The position numbers and the translations under genes are program-made. DNA of 64,000 nucleotides from JBJMQS01 sp045802605 (GTDB lineage: Bacteria; Planctomycetota; Planctomycetia; Gemmatales; Gemmataceae), in the NCBI GenBank assembly GCA_045802605.1, contig JBJMQS010000030.1, positions 186,001 through 250,000 on the forward strand, read 5' to 3'. The notes under the pieces were generated by a model. That model made no database searches. It was not told the origin of the DNA and saw only the letters and a list, made by a program, of their open reading frames with translations. Shown piece after piece: positions 27,745-37,912 of this stretch (position 1 is the stretch's first letter; each line of letters opens with the position of its first letter).

Positions 27745-27780
27745 TGCGCGATATAGTAAATTAAGACTGAGGTGAAATTG

Positions 27781-28011
27781 ATGAATGGTCATATCGAAAA
27801 TGGCGTCGTAGTCTTTGATCAACCGGTGTCTTTGCCAAATGGCACACCCGTGCGGGTCGAAATATCCACGTCCCCTGCGAACCCCAAGCCGGCTAGACAA
27901 GGCGGTTGGTTTCTAGAACATTACCGCGACGTCATCGGTAAATCTCTCGACTTGCCGACTGACGGCGCAGAAAATATCGATCACTATCTTTACGACCTAC
28001 CAAAGCAATGA
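27781..28011 (+). CDS. Antitoxin-like protein paired with PIN toxin
   Basis: ATG 27781 is preferred over GTG 27772 because GAGGTG at 27769-27774 is correctly spaced for it; this gives 76 residues. The N-terminal half (GHIENGVVVFDQPVSLPNGTPVRVEI) has the short beta-rich look of DUF104/AF2212-like antitoxins. The C-terminal half (SLDLPTDGAENIDHYLYDL) is likely the toxin-binding arm. Its stop overlaps the PIN gene start by 4 nt, the usual antitoxin-first order. Confidence 0.75.
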   Translation: MNGHIENGVVVFDQPVSLPNGTPVRVEISTSPANPKPARQGGWFLEHYRDVIGKSLDLPTDGAENIDHYLYDLPKQ

Positions 28012-28418
28012 GCGCTGTATTCGCGGACACAGCGTTTTACGTGGCAATCACTAACATTCGTGATACTTGGAATCTCAAAGCAAATTCCCTTGTCGCAAAT
28101 CTCAGCGATGGGATCGTCACTACTGAATTCATTCTCATCGAAGTTGGAAACTTCATGCGCCGCTCGCCGGAAGCAAGAATTGCTTATGCGGAGTTCATGC
28201 AGGCAATTCGTCTCGATGGGAACACGAAAATCGTCTCAGCATCTGCCGACTTATTCTCGCAGGGCATCGACTTATTCACGCAACGTCTGGATAAACAGTG
28301 GTCGCTAACAGATTGCATTTCATTCGCAGTGATGAAGGCGATGCAGATCTCCGCAGCACTGACTTCAGATCGTCACTTTGAGCAAGCTGGATTCGTGCCC
28401 TTATTGGTCAACGCCTGA
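28008..28418 (+). CDS. PIN-domain ribonuclease toxin (VapC-like)
   Basis: The 136-residue protein begins MSAVFADTAFYVAI with the first PIN aspartate (D7). Further acidic positions are in TTEFILIEVGNF, LTDCISFAVM and TSDRHFEQAGF, which fits the four-residue metal site. It is probably a translation-inhibiting RNase held in check by the upstream 76-residue protein, which it overlaps by 4 nt. It is convergent with the DAHP synthase gene. Confidence 0.85.
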   Translation: MSAVFADTAFYVAITNIRDTWNLKANSLVANLSDGIVTTEFILIEVGNFMRRSPEARIAYAEFMQAIRLDGNTKIVSASADLFSQGIDLFTQRLDKQWSLTDCISFAVMKAMQISAALTSDRHFEQAGFVPLLVNA

Positions 28419-28425
28419 AACAACC

Positions 28426-29442
28426 TCATTTGATTTCCCGTCCCAACGGTTCTGCCAGCAATTTGAGTTGATCCAGCATTCGTTCAAATCCGGCGAAGTC
28501 CAACGACTGCGCGCCATCCGACAGCGCCTGAGCCGGATCGGGATGCACTTCCACGAGTAAACCATCCGCCCCCGCAGCCAGCGCGGCTCGGGCCATTGGG
28601 GCAACGAAGTCGCGCCGGCCGGTCCCATGGCTAGGATCGACCAACACGGGCAGATGGCAAAGCTGCTTCGCCGGTGGGATCACCGACAGGTCAAGCGTGT
28701 TGCGCGTGTGGTCGGAAAAGGTCCGCACACCGCGCTCGCACAGAATCACTTTGCGATTGCCGCCCGCCATCAAATACTCGGCCGCCATCAGCCATTCGGT
28801 CAGCGTCGCGGCCATGCCCCGCTTGAGCAGCACTGGCTTGGTGGTTCGGGACACTCGCCGCAGCAGACTGAAATTCTGCATGTTGCGTGCGCCGATCTGG
28901 ATAATGTCGGCCGCCTGCTCGGTTGGCTCCACGTAGTCAACATCCATTACTTCGGTCACGATGCCGATGCCGGTCTTGTGCCGGGCTTTGACGAGAATGT
29001 TCAAACCTTCCTGGCCCAAGCCCGCGAAACTGTACGGACTGGTTCGCGGCTTGAATGCACCGGCCCGTAGAAGCCGCACGCCCTTCGACATCAAGAACTC
29101 CGCCGTGCGGAAGATCATGTCCTCGTTCTCGACCGAGCATGGCCCCGCAATGATCGTGAAATGGCCCGGGCCAAACGTCGCCTGCGGAAGCGAGATCACC
29201 GTGTCGGCGGGGTGCATCTCGCGACTGGCGAGCTTGTACGGCTTGGTGATTCGGATCAGTTGCTCTACACCAGGAAGCAATTCGAGTTGCCGGGTATCCG
29301 CAGACTCGATGTCGCCGGTCACTCCGATGGCCATTCGCGTCGGGCCCGGCAATTGATGCGCTTCGAGCTTGAGCCGCTCGATCAATTCCACTACGCCGCG
29401 GACTTGGCGTTCGGTGGCAGAATTCGACATGACGACCAACAT
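28426..29442 (-). CDS. aroF: 3-deoxy-7-phosphoheptulonate (DAHP) synthase
   Basis: A 338-residue protein that begins MLVVMSNSATERQVRGVVELI, the N-terminal ferredoxin-like regulatory domain of the AroF/TM0343 type. The TIM-barrel part has IIAGPCSVEN, LRAGAFKPRTSPYSFAGLG, IQIGARNMQNF, KPVLLKRGM, ILCERGVRTF and LVDPSHGTGRRD, which give the metal and phosphate ligands. It condenses PEP with erythrose 4-phosphate at the entry to the shikimate pathway. The N-domain implies allosteric feedback control (family knowledge). It ends 8 bp from the convergent PIN toxin gene. Confidence 0.95.
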   Translation of the reverse strand: MLVVMSNSATERQVRGVVELIERLKLEAHQLPGPTRMAIGVTGDIESADTRQLELLPGVEQLIRITKPYKLASREMHPADTVISLPQATFGPGHFTIIAGPCSVENEDMIFRTAEFLMSKGVRLLRAGAFKPRTSPYSFAGLGQEGLNILVKARHKTGIGIVTEVMDVDYVEPTEQAADIIQIGARNMQNFSLLRRVSRTTKPVLLKRGMAATLTEWLMAAEYLMAGGNRKVILCERGVRTFSDHTRNTLDLSVIPPAKQLCHLPVLVDPSHGTGRRDFVAPMARAALAAGADGLLVEVHPDPAQALSDGAQSLDFAGFERMLDQLKLLAEPLGREIK

Positions 29443-29487
29443 AAACGCAAACTCATGCCTGATGGACGACCAATTCTAAGTGCTCAA

Positions 29488-30072
29488 TTAGGGAACTTCG
29501 GGAGGAAAACTCACCCCTGCATATATGTCCTTGAGCGGAATCTTCGCCGACACCGTCGCAAAGGCGAATTCTTGTTCGATGCCTTCTACGGAATCCTGCG
29601 TCCATTCGCCATTTGGCTTGCGTACGTATCGATCAATCGCCGGCTCGTCCTGAGCCACTAGCACATATTCCTGTAAAGATGCGACTTGTTTGTAATGGCG
29701 GAGTTTTTTGCCGCGATCGTAATTCGCGGTTGATGGCGAAAGTACTTCGATAATCACTTGGGGATTCAACAAGGTATCGCCGTGCTGATCTTCCAATTCG
29801 GGTGTGCCGCAAACGATCACGATGTCGGGATAGGTGTATAGGCCGGTCGAAGGAACGTTGACCCGCATATCGCTGGAGAAAGACTCGCAGCCTGTCCCCC
29901 TGAGGCGATTGCCAAGTTCGATGATCAGGTTTTGTTTGACGCGGTTATGTTCCATGCTCGCCCCGGCCATGGCGAACATCTCACCGTTGTAGAACTCACT
30001 GCGGAATTCCGCCTGACGCTCGATCGCCAGGTACTCTTGCGGCGTCAATCGGCGTTTCGGCGCAACAGACAT
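29488..30072 (-). CDS. Uma2-family (DUF820) putative restriction-like nuclease
   Basis: The frame starts at 30114, but the inner ATG at 30072 (MSVAPKRRLTPQEYLAIER) is preceded by GGAAGGTGAG and matches the family's usual start, giving 194 residues. PD-(D/E)XK-like elements are seen: YPDIVIVCG (the PD), and NPQVIIEVLSPSTANYDRGKK (the ExV and K). Uma2 proteins are abundant in cyanobacteria and planctomycetes, and their cellular role is unsettled. It lies directly downstream of typA on the same strand. Confidence 0.85.
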   Translation of the reverse strand: MSVAPKRRLTPQEYLAIERQAEFRSEFYNGEMFAMAGASMEHNRVKQNLIIELGNRLRGTGCESFSSDMRVNVPSTGLYTYPDIVIVCGTPELEDQHGDTLLNPQVIIEVLSPSTANYDRGKKLRHYKQVASLQEYVLVAQDEPAIDRYVRKPNGEWTQDSVEGIEQEFAFATVSAKIPLKDIYAGVSFPPEVP

Positions 30073-30115
30073 CGGCTCACCTTCCAGACCACGTACCGGA
30101 ACATTCGGAGTCATT

Positions 30116-31939
<1,824 letters not shown>

Positions 31940-32110
31940 AATGTTCAAATTATCAGACGGTCCCGATTCCTTGTGACAGTAGGTAGTAAATACGGATTAT
32001 ATGGTCTTAACAATCCTCGAACCTCTCACTGGCCCCTGCTAGGCAACTTTGCGGTACGGTAGAATGAGGTCCCGCGGACAAAGCGACGCAATTTAACACC
32101 GAGGCATGCC

Positions 32111-32635
32111 ATGGACCTGTATCTCATCCGACACTGTGAAGCGGTCGATCGCAGCGACCCCAATTACTCCGAAGAAGAACGCCCGCTCACCGAAAAAGGC
32201 CGGGATCAGGCCCGGGCCCTCGCCGCTGCCCTGGTTGCCCGTGGCGTGAGCTTCGATGCGGTGATTTCCAGCCCACTCGATCGTTGCCGGCAGACCGCGG
32301 AAGAGATTCTCCAGCACCTGCCCGGCCCCATGGCCGAATTGACCTTCACCAAACATCTTGCACCCGGGGGCAAGGCCCGCAAGCTGGTCCGCTACCTCGT
32401 GGGCATCGGCGGCGAATCCGTGGCGATTATCGGCCATCAGCCCGACCTTAGCAAGTTCGCCGCGCGGATCATGGGCAGCGGCAAAGCCGAGTTGGACATC
32501 GCCAAAGGCGGTATGGCCATGCTGCAATGCGACGCGGTACCCGACAAAGGCCGCGGGACGCTTGCCTGGCTAATCACGCCGGAGTGGGTCCATGTGCCCG
32601 TCGAAGCCAGTGCGAATGGCACGACCGGTTGGTAA
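32111..32635 (+). CDS. sixA: Phosphohistidine phosphatase SixA-like
   Basis: The 174-residue protein starts MDLYLIRHCEAVDRSDPNYS; RHCEA is the histidine-phosphatase RHG motif. ERPLTEKGRDQA, ISSPLDRCRQTAEEIL and VAIIGHQPDLSKF carry the remaining catalytic residues. SixA proteins remove phosphate from histidine-phosphotransfer domains (established for E. coli ArcB). It stands alone, divergent from typA. Confidence 0.9.
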   Translation: MDLYLIRHCEAVDRSDPNYSEEERPLTEKGRDQARALAAALVARGVSFDAVISSPLDRCRQTAEEILQHLPGPMAELTFTKHLAPGGKARKLVRYLVGIGGESVAIIGHQPDLSKFAARIMGSGKAELDIAKGGMAMLQCDAVPDKGRGTLAWLITPEWVHVPVEASANGTTGW

Positions 32636-32649
32636 GGTTTCTTCCGAAT

Positions 32650-32674
32650 CTCGCCCCTCAGCACGAGGGGCGAG
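32650..32674. terminator. Hairpin downstream of sixA
   Basis: CTCGCCCCT (32650-32658) pairs with AGGGGCGAG (32666-32674) around a 7-nt loop, 15 bp after the sixA stop. There is no T-run, so it is a weak terminator candidate. The region from here to 33028 shows no convincing gene; a 64-codon minus-strand frame at 32752-32946 lacks a ribosome-binding site. Confidence 0.5.
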
Positions 32675-33028
32675 GGACCGCGTACCGGAGTGGCGATCCT
32701 AAGAGGGCGAATGGTCACCTGGGAAATAAGTTCGAGGCGTTCTTAGGCGGCTCAAACACTTCGTTCCGGCCGCCGGCCCGCGGTTGTCGCCACAAGTTGA
32801 CCGGCGATCCACGGAAGTCCACCGTTCATCTCGTTCAATCTGCGCTGAACCATCTCCACCGGCCCCAGACCATCGCGCTCGTCGGCGAGGAGAACTTCAT
32901 CACCGTTTTCGATTCGTGCCGGGCGTTGCGTCTCGTTGTTTAACATGTTGTTTGGCTTTCGTATTTGTGGTGACAGTCAAATGTTTGCACTTCGACGTTC
33001 AGATCATGACTTTTAATGAACACTAGAA

Positions 33029-33059
33029 ACCATTCCCGACTCACTGAATCGGGAATGGT
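33029..33059 (-). terminator. Terminator of the RRM gene
   Basis: ACCATTCCCGA pairs with TCGGGAATGGT. On the minus strand the stem is followed by TTTCTAGTGTT, and it begins 9 bp after the RRM gene's stop. It is a reasonable intrinsic terminator. Confidence 0.65.
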
Positions 33060-33067
33060 CCGAGAAA

Positions 33068-33355
33068 TCAAACGCTGCGCGCTGCGCCATGATTGTTCGC
33101 CATGGGGCGCGGATCTCGGGCTTTCGCTTCGTTAATGACCAAGGTGCGTCCGTTCATTTTCGTGCCGTTCATCTCGGCAATCGCTTCGTCACCGCCTTGG
33201 CTCATTTCGACAAAGCCGAAGCCGCGACTTCGGCCGGTCCCACGATCCATGGCGACCTGCGCCCGCGTCACCGGCCCGAATTGGGCGAAAGCCGTTTCCA
33301 GGTCCGCATCCGTTGTTTCAAACGAAAGATTTCCGACGTAAATACTCTTCGACAT
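33068..33355 (-). CDS. RNA-binding protein with one RRM domain
   Basis: A 95-residue single RRM. RNP2 is IYVGNL (residues 5-10) and RNP1 is RGFGFVEM (~45-52). Between them FETTDADLETAFAQFG gives helix 1, and the end of the fold is LVINEAKARDPRP. A short Asn/His/Arg tail follows. Such stand-alone RRM proteins are common in cyanobacteria and planctomycetes and are often cold-induced (family knowledge). A stem-loop terminator follows. Confidence 0.93.
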   Translation of the reverse strand: MSKSIYVGNLSFETTDADLETAFAQFGPVTRAQVAMDRGTGRSRGFGFVEMSQGGDEAIAEMNGTKMNGRTLVINEAKARDPRPMANNHGAARSV

Positions 33356-33684
33356 AACGTTTCCTCACGAGGCAGCGTGGCCTCGGACACGATCCAAGAC
33401 AGAAGCCGATATTTATCAAACGGCTCAGAAGACATGCGCGAACGCACAAGCGTCAGTCGCCCGAATACAGGCACCAACTCGCGTTCTCAGCCGTCGTAAG
33501 AGGGTTAGCTCAGAGCGGTCGCTAAGATTGGCAAACGAGGAAGTGAAATTCCCGTTCCGACTCTTCCTACGAATCCGACACACGCCGAACTCGTTCAGCT
33601 ACTATAGCATTCCACTAGGTATTAACAAGGTAATCGACAGTCGCGGTCGTTGGCAGCACGAGAATCAACGACGAGGGAATTCTG
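33356..33684. other. Intergenic region between divergent RRM and zinc-ribbon genes
   Basis: This 329-bp stretch holds the long leader of the RRM gene and the promoter of the zinc-ribbon gene. No gene, large repeat or recognisable riboswitch was seen. Confidence 0.5.
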
Positions 33685-33876
33685 ATGCCTGAGCTTCTCA
33701 TCACATGTCCCAAAACCAACAAACCGGTCGGAACGGGCATCGAGATGACGAAAGGCCCAATCGCCGAGAGCGCCTTTCAAAACAACGCGATCACTTGTCC
33801 CCATTGTGGCGGACAGCACGTCTGGAGTGGCCAAGACGGGTATTTCGCCGGCGATCCACCGAAGCCACTGAAGTGA
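33685..33876 (+). CDS. Small zinc-ribbon protein
   Basis: ATG 33685 follows GAGGGAA. The 63-residue product has two cysteine clusters, TCPKTNKP near the N-terminus and TCPHCGGQHVW in the middle, plus GTGIEM. This pattern is widespread in small uncharacterised bacterial proteins. It probably binds one zinc; the function is unknown. There is no operon partner, and the 289 bp that follow hold no recognisable gene. Confidence 0.7.
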   Translation: MPELLITCPKTNKPVGTGIEMTKGPIAESAFQNNAITCPHCGGQHVWSGQDGYFAGDPPKPLK

Positions 33877-34165
33877 TAAGCGCGGATCCAGAATTACTCG
33901 CCAAGTCCGCACGATGGTATCGACGTTGTGCCACGCTCGCCCGGTATGTTTCACGCCCAAAGTTGTAGCCGGAATTAGAAAGATTCCCTCAAGTTGTAAC
34001 CTTTGCGATTGTCGCCAAACCAACTACCGCAAAGCAATTGAGGAATCGGAACGTCTAACTCGCACATCGCAAGTCACTTGTGGCAATTCCATAAATTCAT
34101 GACCGCTCCGGCACAACCAATGCGTTGGTAGGGTCTGTCCGCCAAACCAAAACGTGGAGTCGATC

Positions 34166-34357
34166 ATGACGACCGCTCAACTCGCCGGCACCGGCGCCCC
34201 CCGCACCTCGACTGCCGTGCGATCCATGCTCCGCGACATCGGCTACGTCCTGTGGCTCAGCCGCATGATCGCCAAAGAGATCGAGACGCAAGAGCGCGCT
34301 CCCGTGCGGCCCGAGATGTCCGAGTGCTGCGAGTTTGAGATGGAGTGCGTGGGATGA
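34166..34357 (+). CDS. Small protein of unknown function
   Basis: ATG 34166 (MTTAQLAGTGAPRTSTAVRS) has GGAG at 34155-34158, 7 nt upstream; a GTG at 34154 is also in frame. The 63 residues include an amphipathic helix (MLRDIGYVLWLSRMIAKEIE) and an acidic C-terminus with two cysteines (ECCEFEMEC). It is not recognised. Isolated, with a family B palindrome downstream. Confidence 0.5.
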   Translation: MTTAQLAGTGAPRTSTAVRSMLRDIGYVLWLSRMIAKEIETQERAPVRPEMSECCEFEMECVG

Positions 34358-34394
34358 AGTGTGATGATGCGAAAACAAGAACAGTCGCACCCCC

Positions 34395-34548
34395 TTTGTT
34401 AGCCGGACGCGCAAGCGACGGGAGCCAGAGACTTGGCCCCATGTGAGAGTTTCCGTTTTCCGTGGTGGGCGTCAGGCAACAAGAAATCTGGATTACCCGA
34501 ATGGGGCCAAGTCTCTGGCTTCCGTCGCTTGCGCGTCCGGCTAACAAA
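34395..34548. repeat. Palindromic intergenic repeat, family B copy 1
   Basis: Arms 34395-34442 and 34501-34548 (48 nt, one mismatch) start TTTGTTAGCCGGACGCGCAA and flank a 58-nt AT-richer centre. A related copy lies at 49894-50073. It looks like a non-autonomous, MITE-like unit; no target duplication was confirmed. Confidence 0.88.
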
Positions 34549-34647
34549 GACATGCGAATTGGTCACGCTTGGTTGAAGGGCGATCAATCTGCGATGTCAC
34601 GGTTTCAAGAACATCGTGAAAATGTAATAACGGAGTAGAACAGCAAG

Positions 34648-35109
34648 TCAGGGCGCCTTTGGGTACGGACAATTGGGTGTGATAATCTGGCCGTCGAAAG
34701 TGATAGCTGTAACCTTTCCATCCGCGTTATAGACGAATTCAATCGTTTGCCCGCACCAAGTCCGGCGAGCAACGACGTATGAATCTTTCGCTAAGTCTGG
34801 AATGTCAAGGACGCCCAGCGTCACAGCCTTGAGGTACCATAGACCGATTGGTTCTCTTCCATGGGGATCGGCAATCTTCTGGCGAGTCAGATATTCTTCG
34901 TGACAATGTCCGTCGATTTGTGTGACGGCATCCGCCGTCCCAAATTTAGCTTGTACCTCGGTGCGGTCACGAATCTCGCAAAGATCATGCCCGCTGTTTC
35001 GAGGGTAGGTGGAACAGCCAACCGATAATGCGACGAGCGAAATTGCAATCCCGCGACTAATGCGTTTCGCGTTCAAGCTTTCAGATCCGCCGTCACGAGT
35101 CTGTGGCAT
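34648..35109 (-). CDS. Lipoprotein of unknown function, BamE-like appearance
   Basis: The frame opens at 35217; likely starts are ATG 35124, ATG 35109 or TTG 35076, none with a strong ribosome-binding site. I give 35109 (153 residues). Hydrophobic ISLVALSVGC provides a lipobox. The mature part has a DRTEVQAKFG helix, then beta-rich sequence with VVARRTWCGQTIEFVYNADGKVTAI. The order of a short helix and a C-terminal strand pair resembles small outer-membrane lipoproteins of the SmpA/BamE fold, but this is a weak analogy. Two cysteines (CGQ and NCPY) could pair. Confidence 0.6.
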   Translation of the reverse strand: MPQTRDGGSESLNAKRISRGIAISLVALSVGCSTYPRNSGHDLCEIRDRTEVQAKFGTADAVTQIDGHCHEEYLTRQKIADPHGREPIGLWYLKAVTLGVLDIPDLAKDSYVVARRTWCGQTIEFVYNADGKVTAITFDGQIITPNCPYPKAP

Positions 35110-35205
35110 GAATTTGTAGGGCATAGGCTCTATCGCTTTGAAGAGGCAACCCCAAGACGCTATAAGTAGGCTTTCGCTAGCTGGGAAAGGCTCTGATGCC
35201 CCAGA

Positions 35206-35245
35206 GTTGTGTATCACACTTTTTCATTTGCCCCGCTTCGCTGAC
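35206..35245 (+). promoter_or_regulatory. CACACTTTTTCA box upstream of infA
   Basis: ATCACACTTTTTCATTTGCC is followed by CCGCTTCG, about 190 bp before the infA start. A near-identical block lies about 210 bp upstream of the L25 gene. It may be a promoter element or a repeat end; a third, inverted copy at 1394-1422 lies at a gene end, which weakens the promoter reading. The surrounding 35110-35404 stretch has no gene. Confidence 0.4.
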
Positions 35246-35404
35246 TCCTTGGCCCTGAATTCCTGGCAATTTCCCGATGTTGCCCTTCCCAAAACCCCTA
35301 ATTTGGCGGCACAATAGCGATGGTTGGCAGATGCCGGCCTGCATGAAACCCCCTAGATTTGTAGGGTCGTGCATGGTTTGGTTCGTTTTTCGAGCGGAGA
35401 GCAG

Positions 35405-35653
35405 ATGGCCAAAGAGGAAGCGATCGAGGTTCAGGGCAAGGTGGTGGCATCGCTGGCGAACACCCAATTTAAGGTGAAGCTGGACAGCGGGCACGAGATC
35501 ATTGCCCACATCGCGGGGAAGATCCGTAAACACTTTATCCGTATTTTGCCGGGCGATATCGTGACCGTGGCCATCTCGCCCTATGACCTGACGAAGGGCC
35601 GTATCACCTTCCGCGGACCAATCCGTCAGAAGACCGAAGCCCCTCCGGCTTAA
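35405..35653 (+). CDS. infA: Translation initiation factor IF-1
   Basis: ATG 35405 (MAKEEAIEVQGKV) follows GGAGAGCAG; the frame opens upstream at 35369 but those residues are outside the family. The 82-residue S1-like OB fold has VVASLANTQFKVKLDSGHEIIAHIAGKIRKHFIRI, DIVTV and SPYDLTKGRITFR, all typical of IF-1. It occupies the ribosomal A site during initiation. A short Ala/Pro tail follows. rpsU lies about 155 bp downstream on the same strand. Confidence 0.96.
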   Translation: MAKEEAIEVQGKVVASLANTQFKVKLDSGHEIIAHIAGKIRKHFIRILPGDIVTVAISPYDLTKGRITFRGPIRQKTEAPPA

Positions 35654-35808
35654 GGTCGGAATCAGCAAGAACCGAAGATAAAAGAACCAAATAAGCTGTG
35701 GATCTTGGTTCTTCCCTCTGGGGCTGGACTCAATATCCTAGACTTGCCATAATCCCTAACCCTGGCCGCTGTTAGAATCAGTTCGGCCCCGATGGAGCAG
35801 GAGTACGT

Positions 35809-36012
35809 ATGCCGTTGCGGATGCGCGTTCACGACCGGGAGCCGATTTCAGCAGCTCTACGACGATTCAAGAAACTACTCGAACGAAGCGGATTGCAAAA
35901 AGAACTGCGCAAACGCAAGCACTACGAGAAGCCGTGCGAACTCCGCCGGCGCTCCAAGCTCCGCAAGCTCGCGGCCATCCGCAAAGCCAAAGTCCGCGGG
36001 CCCATGGCCTAA
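35809..36012 (+). CDS. rpsU: 30S ribosomal protein S21
   Basis: ATG 35809 is placed by AGGAG at 35799-35803. The 67-residue basic protein reads MPLRMRVHDREPISAALRRF then KKLLERSGLQKELRKRKHYEKP, the S21 signature, and ends in a run of Arg/Lys. The Cys in KPCELRRR occupies a position usually Ser. It binds the 16S rRNA 3' domain. A family C palindrome follows 4 bp after the stop. Confidence 0.95.
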   Translation: MPLRMRVHDREPISAALRRFKKLLERSGLQKELRKRKHYEKPCELRRRSKLRKLAAIRKAKVRGPMA

Positions 36013-36015
36013 TGA

Positions 36016-36104
36016 AGAGTTAACCGCAGAGACGCAGAGGAAATACCGAGAAGACATCTTCTCTGATTTTCCTCTGCGATCTCTGCGCCTCTGCGGTTAA
36101 CTCT
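36016..36104. repeat. Palindromic repeat, family C copy 3
   Basis: The left end is AGAGTTAACCGCAGAGACGC and the right end is CTGCGGTTAACTCT. It sits between convergent rpsU and the dehydrogenase gene. The right arm contains the dehydrogenase's TAA stop codon. Confidence 0.9.
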
Positions 36105-37077
36105 TTCTTGCTTTGGCTCTCACTTCCGGATTGACCACAAACTCCGCGGGCCATTCGCCCTTCCAGATCGCCGCGATATTCTGCGCCGCTCGCAACGCCA
36201 TGTCGTCGCGGGCACGCAAATCTACGCCTGCGGTGTGGCAGGTCAGAATCACGTTCGACAAGCTCATTAGCGGCGACCCCAGGGGCGGCTCTTGCTCGAA
36301 CACGTCGAGCCCGGCCCCGGCTAGTTCACGATCATTCAAGGCGTCGTGTAGGTCCTCTTCATTGACGAGCGGCCCACGAGCGGTGTTGATGAAGACTGCC
36401 GATTTCTTCATTTTTATGAATTGATCGCGGCCAATCATGCCGCGGGTCTCATCGGTCAATGGCACGTGCACAGTCACGAAATCGCCTTCGACGAAGATGT
36501 CTTCAAATGACTTCAACTCGACGCCATATTGCTTCGCAAACGCATCATCATGAATCGGATCATAGGCGATGATCCGCATGTCAAACGCCCGAGCACGCTT
36601 GGCCACCGCTTTACCGCAACGGCCCAAACCGCAAATGGCGAGCGTCATCCCACGCAACGGTGTCAGCGATCGCCGAGGCCATTGGCCCTCGCGCACGGCA
36701 CTGGTTTGACCCTGAAAGTCCCGGGCCAGCGCGATCATCAGGCCAAGCGTGTGTTCCGCCACGCCGTCCGCGTTTCCCGGCCCCAGACAAACGACGATTC
36801 CGCGCTCGGTGCATGCCGGGACATCGATTTTGTCGTAGCCGACGCCGACCTTGGAAATGACCCGCAACTTCGGGGCAGCGTCTAACACCCCCCGAGTGTA
36901 CGGCTCTGAACCGGCCAAGCTGGCGTCGCAATCGGCGAGCTTCTCAATGACCTCATCCTCGGTCATCAAGCAGGCTTTCCGCGGCTCAACAAAGTCGAAG
37001 CCGATGTCCCGGAGGACCTTGCGGTACTCGCCTTCAACGCTAAATAGGGTATTCGGAGCAACCAGGACGCGTGGCAT
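36097..37077 (-). CDS. D-isomer-specific 2-hydroxyacid dehydrogenase (phosphoglycerate dehydrogenase-like)
   Basis: A 326-residue protein with the NAD-binding motif AICGLGRCGKAVA near residue 150. The substrate and catalytic positions are in ISKVGVGYDKID, NTARGPLVNEEDL (Arg), AGLDVFEQEPP (Glu) and LTCHTAGVD (His). There is no C-terminal ACT domain, so it is the short form; 3-phosphoglycerate, glyoxylate or another 2-oxoacid are possible substrates. The last codons AGT TAA lie in a family C palindrome. Confidence 0.9.
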   Translation of the reverse strand: MPRVLVAPNTLFSVEGEYRKVLRDIGFDFVEPRKACLMTEDEVIEKLADCDASLAGSEPYTRGVLDAAPKLRVISKVGVGYDKIDVPACTERGIVVCLGPGNADGVAEHTLGLMIALARDFQGQTSAVREGQWPRRSLTPLRGMTLAICGLGRCGKAVAKRARAFDMRIIAYDPIHDDAFAKQYGVELKSFEDIFVEGDFVTVHVPLTDETRGMIGRDQFIKMKKSAVFINTARGPLVNEEDLHDALNDRELAGAGLDVFEQEPPLGSPLMSLSNVILTCHTAGVDLRARDDMALRAAQNIAAIWKGEWPAEFVVNPEVRAKARKS

Positions 37078-37391
37078 AGTTTTCTCTCGACATTTCCATC
37101 CTATGGGTGAACCGTCGGGCCGTTGTCCGTATCTAAGAGGTGGGCTCTTACCGGCCGCGAAATCTCGGTTTTTTGCCGAGAAATCGCCGTTCTCGCTTGA
37201 CCCCTGAGGAATACGGGTCGATGATTAGTGTAAAGGACGACCGGACCGCGATGGAGCAGTCTGGCGACGTCTGGAACTGCACTCCGGTCGCTTCGGCGAC
37301 CGACAACCGATTGGAGGCCAGCCACGCCAAGACGCTCGCATGTCTATCGGCTTGGGACCTCCGTCTGGATTTGCAGCGCAAAGGAGGCCCT

Positions 37392-37781
37392 TTGGCCACG
37401 TTAACTCGCAAGCAATCTCCCACCTCTCGCTTCACCGATGCCCTCACACGGGCTTGCTCCTGTGCCCGCACTGCCGCTGAGAATAAAGGCCGCAATGTTC
37501 TCGTCCTCGACATGCGGAAACTCACCGATATATACGACTTCATGGTCGTCGCGACTGGCGCCAGCCGCCGGCAGATGCACACCATTGCTGAAGAAGTGGA
37601 TGACGCCATGGCCGCCGTGGGCGACCGCCGCGTGGGCATCGAAGGCTACGAATCCAGCAAGTGGATCGTGCAGGATTACGGCGATGTCGTGGTCCATGTG
37701 TTCGACACGGCCGCGCGCGACTTCTACGCTCTTGAAGAGCTCTGGGCCGACGCACCGCGGATCGACTGGGAACGACAATAG
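37392..37781 (+). CDS. rsfS: Ribosomal silencing factor RsfS
   Basis: The frame is open from 37140, but AAAGGAGG at 37380-37387 directly precedes TTG 37392, giving MATLTRKQSP and 129 residues, close to the family length. RsfS motifs are present: NVLVLDMRKLTDIYDFMVVATGASRRQ, GIEGYESSKWIVQDYGDVVVHVFD and YALEELWADAP. It binds L14 and prevents subunit joining under starvation (family knowledge). argS follows on the same strand after about 130 bp containing an inverted repeat. Confidence 0.92.
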   Translation: MATLTRKQSPTSRFTDALTRACSCARTAAENKGRNVLVLDMRKLTDIYDFMVVATGASRRQMHTIAEEVDDAMAAVGDRRVGIEGYESSKWIVQDYGDVVVHVFDTAARDFYALEELWADAPRIDWERQ

Positions 37782-37912
37782 ATTGCAGATGTCAGATTGA
37801 AGATTTGAGAATTTCAGTCCGGGATTCTATCTGCGCAAATCCACGCAATCTGCGGTTCATTTTCTTTGTATCCTGACTTCTGCAATCTGAAATCCGCATT
37901 CTTCGGACACCG

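Noticed and set aside
32752..32946. 64-codon minus-strand frame between sixA and the RRM gene
   Set aside because: No ribosome-binding site, no family likeness.
37158..37183. Hairpin with T-run (CTCGGTTTTTTGCCGAG) upstream of rsfS
   Set aside because: The T-run is in the loop, not after the stem, so it is not a standard terminator.
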